Shown one piece after another: positions 1 through 4,817 of a stretch of DNA of 7,787 nucleotides. The DNA is taken from positions 1-7,787 of the forward strand of contig JAPFFX010000113.1 in assembly GCA_026645375.1 (NCBI GenBank). Direction: 5' to 3'. Below the pieces are notes generated by a model. It was not told the origin of the DNA, ran no database searches, and saw only the letters and a program-made list of their open reading frames with translations. The DNA comes from Citricoccus sp. WCRC_4. GTDB taxonomy: Bacteria > Actinomycetota > Actinomycetes > Actinomycetales > Micrococcaceae. How positions within the stretch are numbered: position 1 is the stretch's first letter; every line of letters begins with the position of its first letter. A program made the translations under genes and the position numbers.

Positions 1-325
1 CGCGCTGTCCAACGTCCTGCTGCACTCGGGGGCAGCGCACTGCGTGGTCACCCTGGCGGTCCACGCGAACCTGGTGACCCTGGACGTCTACGACGACGGC
101 CGCGGCCGGGGCGGGCGTCCCGAGGGGTTCGGCATCCGGACGATGCGGGACCGGGCGGACGGACTGGGCGGGACCCTCACGGTGGAGGACGCCGACGAGG
201 GGCCCGGGGACGCGGGCACCGGCCGGGGCACGGTGGTGGCGCTGGCCCTGCCGCTACCGACGCGGCCGGCGCCGGGTGCGGAGCGGGTCCGGGACGGACG
301 GGACCACGGCGAGGAGGAGGGATGA
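1..325 (+). CDS. Sensor histidine kinase, NarL/HisKA_3 type, C-terminal fragment (5' end outside window)
   Basis: This is the C-terminal ATP-binding domain of a two-component sensor kinase, which would phosphorylate the regulator encoded just downstream. The reading frame is open from base 2 to the TGA at 323-325, about 107 codons. It starts inside the N box (ALSNVLLHSGA, with the Mg-binding Asn). The G1 box follows (DVYDDGRGRGG, the DxGxG signature), then the G2 region (GFGIRTMRDRADGLGGTLTV), matching the GxG..xMxeRaxxLGGxL pattern typical of NarL-family kinases. A low-complexity Arg/Gly/Glu-rich tail of roughly 25 residues follows the catalytic domain. The stop codon overlaps the next gene's start (ATGA), so the pair is probably one transcript with coupled translation. 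The sensing region and phospho-accepting His lie outside the window, so the stimulus cannot be judged. The family is clear; the identity of the kinase is not. Confidence 0.9.
   Translation, partial: ALSNVLLHSGAAHCVVTLAVHANLVTLDVYDDGRGRGGRPEGFGIRTMRDRADGLGGTLTVEDADEGPGDAGTGRGTVVALALPLPTRPAPGAERVRDGRDHGEEEG
311..321 (+). promoter_or_regulatory. Strong Shine-Dalgarno for the response regulator
   Basis: The purine run GAGGAGGAGGG contains AGGAGG at 312-317, 4 nt before the ATG at 322. It lies inside the last codons of the kinase gene. It supports the ATG at 322 and re-initiation or coupling at the ATGA overlap. Confidence 0.7.
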
Positions 326-999
326 GCGAGGACCGGCAGGGCGGCCCGCGAACCGGGAGGCCGGTGCGGGTGCTCCTCGTGGACGACCACCCCGTGGTGC
401 GGGCGGGCCTGCGCGCGGTCCTGGAAGCGGGTGGGTCCCTGCAGGTGGTGGCCGAGGCCGCCGCTGCCCGGCAGGCCCTGGACCTCGTGGACCGGCTGCA
501 CGCCCGCGATGAGGGGCCGGACGTCGTGGTGATGGACATCGAGCTGGGGGAGGGGCCCTCCGGGATCGAGGCCACCCGGCGGCTCGGCCGCGACCACCCG
601 GAGGTGCCGGTGCTGATCGTCTCCACGTATGGCGCGGTCTCCGACGTCCAGGCGGCGCTGGCCGCCGGTGCGGCCGGCTACCTGCTCAAGGACGCCTCCG
701 CGGAGGAGCTGCGCGACGCCGTCGGGAACGCCGCGGCCGGGACCTGGACCCTGCCGGCCGGCCTGGCACGGCGGGCGCTGGGCGCGGGATCAGGAACCGG
801 GCCGTCGTTGAGTCCCCGCGAGATCGACATCCTCGAGCAGCTGGCGCGGGGACGGACGAACCGGGAGATCGCGGCCGGGCTGTTCATCTCCCAGGCCACC
901 GTGAAGACACACCTGAACCACGTGTTCCAGAAGCTCGGGGTCGGCAACCGCACCGAGGCGGTGACCGTGGCCCGCTCGCTGCACCTCATCCGCGGCTGA
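322..999 (+). CDS. Two-component response regulator, LuxR/NarL family
   Basis: A cytoplasmic DNA-binding response regulator of 225 residues, a typical length for the family. The receiver domain covers roughly residues 15-135: the acidic pair is D21-D22 (VLLVDDHPVVRAGL), the predicted phospho-acceptor is D72 (VVVMDIEL), the switch Ser is S101 (LIVSTYG) and the conserved Lys is K123 (GYLLKDAS). After a linker, a LuxR-type helix-turn-helix covers roughly 162-222 (LSPREIDILEQLARGRTNREIA, then ISQATVKTHLNHVFQKLGV). All key receiver residues are present, so it should be phosphorylated by the kinase encoded immediately upstream, whose stop codon it overlaps. The start is well supported by the AGGAGG just before it. 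Regulated genes cannot be read from this window. The gene ends 35 bp from the convergent carbonic anhydrase gene. Confidence 0.96.
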   Translation: MSEDRQGGPRTGRPVRVLLVDDHPVVRAGLRAVLEAGGSLQVVAEAAAARQALDLVDRLHARDEGPDVVVMDIELGEGPSGIEATRRLGRDHPEVPVLIVSTYGAVSDVQAALAAGAAGYLLKDASAEELRDAVGNAAAGTWTLPAGLARRALGAGSGTGPSLSPREIDILEQLARGRTNREIAAGLFISQATVKTHLNHVFQKLGVGNRTEAVTVARSLHLIRG

Positions 1000-1041
1000 G
1001 GGCCCCGGACGCCGCGCGGGACGGCGGGAGGGACTCAGCCG
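993..1041. terminator. Inverted repeat spanning two convergent stop codons, possible bidirectional terminator
   Basis: CGGCTGAG at 993-1000 is perfectly complementary to CTCAGCCG at 1034-1041. The stop codon of the regulator lies in one arm and that of the carbonic anhydrase in the other. Inside the 33-nt spacer, CGCCG (1010-1014) and CGGCG (1022-1026) can form a second small stem. There is no T tract on either side, so a classical intrinsic terminator is not shown. Both proteins end in a GGC-TGA codon pair, which alone explains most of the outer arm. Confidence 0.3.
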
Positions 1042-1670
1042 GCGGTGGGGCCCCCGGCGGGTTCGAGGTCGCCGATGACCTTGACCTCGTTGGCGGTGCC
1101 CTCGGCCAGGGAGTAGGTGAGGCCGACGATCGCGGTGCGACCCTCCTCCACGGCCCGGGCCACGGACATCGAGGACTCCACCAGCCGCTGGCAGGTCTGC
1201 ACGGTGTGCTCGGCCACGGTGCCGTTCACGTCCTCGACCCCCCGGCGGCGGGCGGCGAAGACGGAGGGCATGATGCGCTCCACGAGGGAGCGCTGGAACC
1301 CGGCGGGCATCTCCCCGGAGTCGTAGGAGGCGAGCGCACCGGTCACGGCGCCGCAGCTGTCGTGGCCCAGGACCACGATGAGCGGTACGGACAGCACGTC
1401 CACGCTGAACTCGAGCGAACCGAGCACGGCGTCGTCGATGACCTGGCCGGCGGTGCGGATGACGAACAGGTCGCCCAGTCCCAGGTCGAAGATGATCTCC
1501 GCGGCCAGCCGGGAGTCGGAGCAACCGAAGAGCACGGCGATCGGGTCCTGCCCGTTCGCCAGGGAGGTCCGGCGGGCCGCGTCCTGGTTCGGGTGCCGGG
1601 ACGTGCCGGAGACGAAACGCTCGTTGCCCTCGCGCATCAGTTCATAGGCGCGGGTGGGGGTCGGTGTCAT
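1035..1670 (-). CDS. Beta-class carbonic anhydrase
   Basis: A zinc enzyme interconverting CO2 and bicarbonate, supplying bicarbonate to carboxylases; 211 residues, no signal peptide, presumably cytoplasmic. The beta-class signatures are intact: the first zinc Cys with the Asp/Arg dyad in AVLFGCSDSR (C50, D52, R54), the VIRTAGQVIDD segment (about 70-80), and the second cluster VVLGHDSCGAV with zinc ligands H103 and C106. The length and the N-terminal region resemble the stand-alone beta enzymes of actinobacteria. The ATG at 1668-1670 overlaps the stop of the upstream DUF4245 gene as ATGA. It has AGGAGG at 1678-1683 (minus strand), 7 nt before it, so translation is probably coupled. A longer in-frame opening upstream only runs antiphase through DUF4245 and is not coding. 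Class assignment is confident; physiological role and allosteric type are not determined. Confidence 0.95.
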   Translation of the reverse strand: MTPTPTRAYELMREGNERFVSGTSRHPNQDAARRTSLANGQDPIAVLFGCSDSRLAAEIIFDLGLGDLFVIRTAGQVIDDAVLGSLEFSVDVLSVPLIVVLGHDSCGAVTGALASYDSGEMPAGFQRSLVERIMPSVFAARRRGVEDVNGTVAEHTVQTCQRLVESSMSVARAVEEGRTAIVGLTYSLAEGTANEVKVIGDLEPAGGPTAG

Positions 1671-2260
1671 GCTGCGTCCTCCTCGAGGTCCTGCTGGATG
1701 GCTCCGGCCAGCGTATCCATGTCGGACAACTCGCCCGAGCCCGTGACGATGATCGTGGTGCCCTCCAGCTCGCCCACCAGGTACGCGTCCCCGTCCGCGG
1801 GCTCGTGCAGGTCCCACGAGGTGCCGTCCACGGTGCGGGAACCGGTCAGCGGCGCATTGCGGATCTGCTGGGAGATCCAGGTGGGGTTGGCCTGGGCCGT
1901 CTGCTTGAAGCCGGCGAACTCCTCCTCCGGGGTGAGGTAACCGGCCTCCCAGAACTCCACCCGGTCGGCGCCGGCGCCGTTCCAGCGGGCGTAGTTGGCC
2001 GTCCAGCCCTCGGGCAGGGCCGGGCCGGCGGCGGTGAAACCGGCGGTCGCCGTGGCCTGCTCGGCGGCGGCCCGGACGTCGACGTCCCGGTCGTACGTCC
2101 GCTCCGTGGACCCGGGATTGAGCAGCACCACCAGCAAGGCGATCCCCAGGGTGGCCAGCACGCTGACCACCATGGCACGGGCGGACTGTCCGGCCCGTTT
2201 CACCTGCTTCGGGGTCAGGCGGGGCTTGGCGGCGGCGGTCTCTGGCTCGGGGGAGGTCAC
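1667..2260 (-). CDS. DUF4245 family membrane protein
   Basis: A protein of 197 residues that I recognise as DUF4245, an actinobacterial family without an established function. A charged N-terminus (about 1-29, with LTPKQVKRAGQSARA) leads into one hydrophobic segment at about 30-47 (MVVSVLATLGIALLVVLL). A soluble domain follows that is probably extracytoplasmic, with family-like stretches ALPEGWTANYARWNG and EFWEAGYLTPEEEFAGFKQT. No cleavage site or lipobox is seen, so it is likely a signal-anchored protein. The start is the GTG at 2258-2260: the frame upstream reaches an in-frame TAG after only ten codons with no other start codon. No Shine-Dalgarno precedes it. It is divergent from glpX; DUF4245 next to glpX also occurs in mycobacteria, which supports the call. 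Its stop overlaps the carbonic anhydrase start. A role tied to GlpX or to the carbonic anhydrase is inference only. Confidence 0.88.
   Translation of the reverse strand: MTSPEPETAAAKPRLTPKQVKRAGQSARAMVVSVLATLGIALLVVLLNPGSTERTYDRDVDVRAAAEQATATAGFTAAGPALPEGWTANYARWNGAGADRVEFWEAGYLTPEEEFAGFKQTAQANPTWISQQIRNAPLTGSRTVDGTSWDLHEPADGDAYLVGELEGTTIIVTGSGELSDMDTLAGAIQQDLEEDAA
1678..1683 (-). promoter_or_regulatory. Shine-Dalgarno for the carbonic anhydrase
   Basis: CCTCCT on the plus strand reads AGGAGG on the minus strand, 7 nt before the ATG at 1670. It sits inside the final codons of the DUF4245 gene and fixes the start of the carbonic anhydrase against the much longer open frame upstream. Confidence 0.7.
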
Positions 2261-2284
2261 CGGTCCATTCTGCCACCGCGGCGG

Positions 2285-2290
2285 ACACTA
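2285..2290 (-). promoter_or_regulatory. Putative -10 element for the DUF4245-carbonic anhydrase operon
   Basis: The minus strand reads TAGTGT, fitting the actinobacterial TANNNT -10 pattern. It would start transcription near 2278, about 18 nt before the GTG start. No recognisable -35 lies 16-18 bp upstream. It shares two bases with the glpX -10 candidate on the other strand. Confidence 0.35.
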
Positions 2291-2294
2291 GGAT
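2289..2294 (+). promoter_or_regulatory. Putative -10 element for glpX
   Basis: TAGGAT matches the TANNNT consensus and would place the transcript start near 2301, leaving about 30 nt of leader before the GTG start with its GGAG. No good -35 is visible. A second weaker candidate, TACCCT at 2309-2314, would give a very short leader. The ATG at 2293 overlaps this hexamer, which argues against it as the glpX start. Confidence 0.4.
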
Positions 2295-2331
2295 GAGTCC
2301 GCAAGACGTACCCTGCAGACGGAGACACACG

Positions 2332-3441
2332 GTGAGCACTGACCAGTCCGCGAACAACGAGGTTCCGGCCCAGAGGGTCACGGCCCAGAAGTCGGCAGAA
2401 CAGCACGCTGACTACAACATGCTGAACCGCAATCTCGCGGTGTCCGGCACGGAGCCGGACCGCAACCTCGCGCTCGAGCTCGTGCGGGTCACCGAGGCGG
2501 CGGCCATCGCCGCCGGCCACTGGGTCGGCTACGGGGACAAGAACACCGCCGACGGTGCCGCCGTGGACGCGATGCGCGCCTTCATGGACACGGTCCGGAT
2601 GAACGGCGTGGTCGTCATCGGCGAGGGCGAGAAGGACGAGGCGCCCATGCTGTTCAACGGTGAGCACGTCGGCGACGGCACGGGCCCCGAGGTCGATGTC
2701 GCCGTGGACCCCATCGACGGCACCCGCCTGACCGCCCTGGGTTACCCGAACGCGCTGTCCGTGTTCGCCGTGGCCGAGCGCGGTGCGATGTTCGACCCGT
2801 CCGCGGTGTTCTACATGGACAAGATGGTCGTGGGTCCCGAGGCCGCCGACTTCGTCGACCTGCGCCTGCCGATCAAGCAGAACATCCACCTGGTGTCCAA
2901 GGCCCTGAACAAGCCCGTCAGCCAGCTCAACGTGTGCGTGCTGGAGCGCCCGCGCCACGAGAAGCTCGTCGAGGAGATCCGCGCCGCCGGCGCCCGCGTG
3001 AAGTTCATCATGGACGGGGACGTGGCCGGTGGCATCGCCGCGGCCCGCCACGGCACCGACGTGGACATGCTGCTGGGCATCGGCGGCACCCCGGAGGGCA
3101 TCATCACCGCGTGCGCCATCAAGGCCGTCGGCGGGGTCATCCAGGGCCGGCTGGCCCCGAAGGACGACGAGGAGCGCCAGAAGGCCCTCGACGCCGGGCA
3201 CGACCTCGACGCCGTGCTCACCACCGACGACCTGGTGAAGTCGGACAACTGCTACTTCGCCGCGACCGGCATCACCGACGGAGACCTGCTGCGCGGGGTG
3301 CGCTACTACAACGACCGCGTGGTGACCCAGTCGATGGTCATGCGCTCGAAGTCCGGCACCGTGCGCATCGTGGAGGCCGAGCACCAGGCCCGCAAGTGGG
3401 AGAAGTGGATCGACACGGAGGTCTCCCCGGCCCGGCGCTGA
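2332..3441 (+). CDS. glpX: Class II fructose-1,6-bisphosphatase (GlpX)
   Basis: Hydrolyses fructose-1,6-bisphosphate to fructose-6-phosphate and phosphate, the irreversible cytoplasmic step of gluconeogenesis; most actinobacteria rely on this class. With the GTG at 2332 it has 369 residues, close to the family size. Conserved features in order: ALELVRVTEAAAIAAGHW (about 47-64), GYGDKNTADGAAVDAMR (66-82), the acidic metal-site segment GEGEKDEAPMLFNGEHVGDG (97-116), and VDPIDGT (125-131), the signature of the lithium-sensitive phosphatase superfamily. Later come MDGDVAGGI and GIGGTPEGI, typical of GlpX. The GTG is chosen because GGAG lies 7 nt upstream at 2321-2324. An ATG at 2293 would add 13 residues but overlaps the predicted -10 and has no ribosome-binding site. 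The gene is divergent from DUF4245 and convergent with manA. Confidence 0.96.
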   Translation: MSTDQSANNEVPAQRVTAQKSAEQHADYNMLNRNLAVSGTEPDRNLALELVRVTEAAAIAAGHWVGYGDKNTADGAAVDAMRAFMDTVRMNGVVVIGEGEKDEAPMLFNGEHVGDGTGPEVDVAVDPIDGTRLTALGYPNALSVFAVAERGAMFDPSAVFYMDKMVVGPEAADFVDLRLPIKQNIHLVSKALNKPVSQLNVCVLERPRHEKLVEEIRAAGARVKFIMDGDVAGGIAAARHGTDVDMLLGIGGTPEGIITACAIKAVGGVIQGRLAPKDDEERQKALDAGHDLDAVLTTDDLVKSDNCYFAATGITDGDLLRGVRYYNDRVVTQSMVMRSKSGTVRIVEAEHQARKWEKWIDTEVSPARR

Positions 3442-3477
3442 CCCTTCCCGGGGTGACCAGGGAGCCTAGGGGAGGGT
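3441..3477. terminator. Stem-loop between convergent glpX and manA, possible bidirectional terminator
   Basis: ACCCTTCCC (3441-3449) can pair with GGGGAGGGT (3469-3477) through nine pairs, one of them G-U, around a 19-nt loop. On the minus-strand transcript the G-U becomes a single A-C mismatch. The arms begin at the glpX stop and include the last manA codons, and the 24-bp gap leaves no other room for a terminator. No U tract follows, so strength is uncertain. Confidence 0.4.
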
Positions 3478-4743
3478 GACGGCGAACAGGGTCCCCGGCG
3501 CTGCCGCCGACCCGTCCCCAGCCCCGTCCTGGGCCGCGTCCGGGCCGGCGGGCCGCACCACGGCCGGTGCCTCGGCCGCGCCCAGGAACACCGACTCGCC
3601 GGGGGTGAGCACGGCGCTCTGGCCACCGGAGGCCAGGCGCACCGTCCCGGCGGTGCAGACCGCGATCACGGGCCCGTTCGCGGTCAGGGTGCGTCCGGCG
3701 GCCCCGGGCAGGTCCAGGCGCTCGACCTGGAACTCCTCGAAGGGCGGACGGAAGACGAGGCGGCCGGCGCCGTCGGCCTGGGGGGCGCAGTAGGGCACCG
3801 GCAGCGCCTGGAAGCGCACCACCCGGCGCAGCTCGTCCACGTCCACGTGCTTGGGCGTCAGCCCGCCGCGCAGCACGTTGTCCGAGGCCGCCATCACCTC
3901 CACGCCGAGCCCGTGCAGGTAGGCGTGCACGTTGCCGGCCGGCAGGTGGATGGCCTGTCCCGGGGCCAGGTCCACCCGGTTCAGCAGCACGGAGACCAGC
4001 ACCCCGGGATCGCCCGGGTAGTACTCGGAGATCCCGACCGCGGTGGCCAGGTTCAGGTCGTTCTCCAGCACGCGCGGGGCCCGCTTCAGGGTGGCCACGA
4101 CGTCCTCGACCCAGGCTGGCGAGGCCCAGCCCCCCTCGGGGTCCAGCAGGGTGGCGAAGGCCGACTCCAGGTCGCCGGCGTGCAGCGTGGCGGCGAGGTC
4201 GGCGGCCGCGCTGCCGGGGCCGGCGTCGACCCCCTCGAAGTGCTCGGCCAGGGCCCCGGCGAGCCGGTCGAAGGACTGCGCGGCGTCCTCGGGGGAGCGG
4301 AAGCCGCACAGGGCGGTGAACGGGGTCAGCGCGATGACCATCTCGGGCTTGTGGTTGTCATCGCGGTAGTTGCGGTGCGCCGCGGTGACCGGGACCCCGG
4401 CAGCCTGCTCGGCGGCGAAGCCGGCACGGGCCTGGTCCAGCGTGGGGTGGGCCTGGATGGACAGCGGGCGCCCGGCCGCGAGCAGCTTCACCAGGTAGGG
4501 CAGCCGGCCGAACGGGGCGGCCTGCCCGAGCAGGGCCTGCGGGTCGCGGGCGATCAGCTCGTCCAGGGGCACCGGCGTGGTCCCGGGGTCCGCGGCGGGC
4601 ACGGCGCCGGAGGGGGCCCCGGGGTGGGCGCCCATCCACAGCTCGGCCTCCGGACGGCCCGAGGGCGTGCGTCCCTGCAAGTCGGCCAACAGGGTCGCGG
4701 ATCCCCAGGCGTAGTCACGGACGGCATTGCGCAGCAGGAACAT
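3466..4743 (-). CDS. manA: Mannose-6-phosphate isomerase, class I (ManA)
   Basis: Zinc enzyme interconverting mannose-6-phosphate and fructose-6-phosphate in the cytoplasm. It feeds GDP-mannose synthesis for mannolipids and glycans, or lets mannose enter glycolysis. It has 425 residues, in the class I range. The N-terminus MFLLRNAVRDYAWGS fits the family. Zinc ligands are visible: Q97 and H99 in LSIQAHP, E134 in DNHKPEM, and H273 in HLPAGNVHAYLHG. The segment EVMAASDNVLRGGLTPKHVD (282-301) carries the conserved active-site Arg, R292. The C-terminal part is a second cupin-like half. The start at 4741-4743 lacks a Shine-Dalgarno, but a TAGGCT hexamer ends 6 nt before it, suggesting a leaderless mRNA. 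It is convergent with glpX, whose product makes fructose-6-phosphate, a metabolic link that does not prove co-regulation. Confidence 0.96.
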   Translation of the reverse strand: MFLLRNAVRDYAWGSATLLADLQGRTPSGRPEAELWMGAHPGAPSGAVPAADPGTTPVPLDELIARDPQALLGQAAPFGRLPYLVKLLAAGRPLSIQAHPTLDQARAGFAAEQAAGVPVTAAHRNYRDDNHKPEMVIALTPFTALCGFRSPEDAAQSFDRLAGALAEHFEGVDAGPGSAAADLAATLHAGDLESAFATLLDPEGGWASPAWVEDVVATLKRAPRVLENDLNLATAVGISEYYPGDPGVLVSVLLNRVDLAPGQAIHLPAGNVHAYLHGLGVEVMAASDNVLRGGLTPKHVDVDELRRVVRFQALPVPYCAPQADGAGRLVFRPPFEEFQVERLDLPGAAGRTLTANGPVIAVCTAGTVRLASGGQSAVLTPGESVFLGAAEAPAVVRPAGPDAAQDGAGDGSAAAPGTLFAVTLP

Positions 4744-4749
4744 GGTGCC

Positions 4750-4755
4750 AGCCTA
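4750..4755 (-). promoter_or_regulatory. Putative -10 of manA, predicting a leaderless mRNA
   Basis: The minus strand reads TAGGCT followed by six bases and then the ATG, so transcription would begin at the A of the start codon. A weak -35-like GTGAAC (4773-4778, minus strand) sits 17 bp upstream. The absence of a Shine-Dalgarno is consistent with this. Confidence 0.5.
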
Positions 4756-4783
4756 TCCACTGGACACGCCCCGTTCACCGGGA

Positions 4784-4800
4784 CGCCCCCGGTGGGGGCG
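4784..4800. promoter_or_regulatory. Inverted repeat between the manA and lhgO promoters
   Basis: CGCCCCC (4784-4790) and GGGGGCG (4794-4800) are perfect arms around the 3-base centre GGT. Relative to the predicted lhgO start at 4818 it covers about -34 to -18; relative to manA (start at 4743) about -41 to -57. It could be an operator shared by both genes. The arms are runs of C and G in a GC-rich gap, so chance is a serious alternative. Confidence 0.25.
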
Positions 4801-4805
4801 CTGGG

Positions 4806-4811
4806 TATCCT
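4806..4811 (+). promoter_or_regulatory. Putative -10 of lhgO, predicting a leaderless mRNA
   Basis: TATCCT fits TANNNT and ends exactly 6 nt before the ATG at 4818. The bases between are CCCTCC, the opposite of a Shine-Dalgarno. A leaderless transcript starting at the A of the ATG is the simplest reading. No clear -35 is visible. Confidence 0.55.
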
Positions 4812-4817
4812 CCCTCC

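Larger units (their letters stand above)
2281..2302. promoter_or_regulatory. Inverted repeat centred on the divergent DUF4245/glpX promoters, candidate operator
   Basis: GCGGAC (2281-2286) and GTCCGC (2297-2302) form perfect 6-bp arms around a 10-bp spacer. The centre of symmetry coincides with the centre of the TAGGAT hexamer, and the left arm overlaps the minus-strand TAGTGT. Because it lies on the core promoters rather than in the leader, a protein-binding site fits better than an RNA hairpin. A chance occurrence in such GC-rich DNA is possible. Confidence 0.35.

Noticed and set aside
1035..2381. A 448-codon minus-strand open frame that contains the carbonic anhydrase
   Set aside because: Only the part after 1670 is protein-like. 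The upstream 237 codons are Arg/Gly/Pro-rich and lie out of frame across DUF4245, and the real start has its own AGGAGG.
2257..3384. A 375-codon minus-strand open frame opposite glpX
   Set aside because: Its His/Val/Asp-rich composition is the antisense image of glpX in GC-rich DNA. glpX has all family motifs, and the frame has no recognisable domain.
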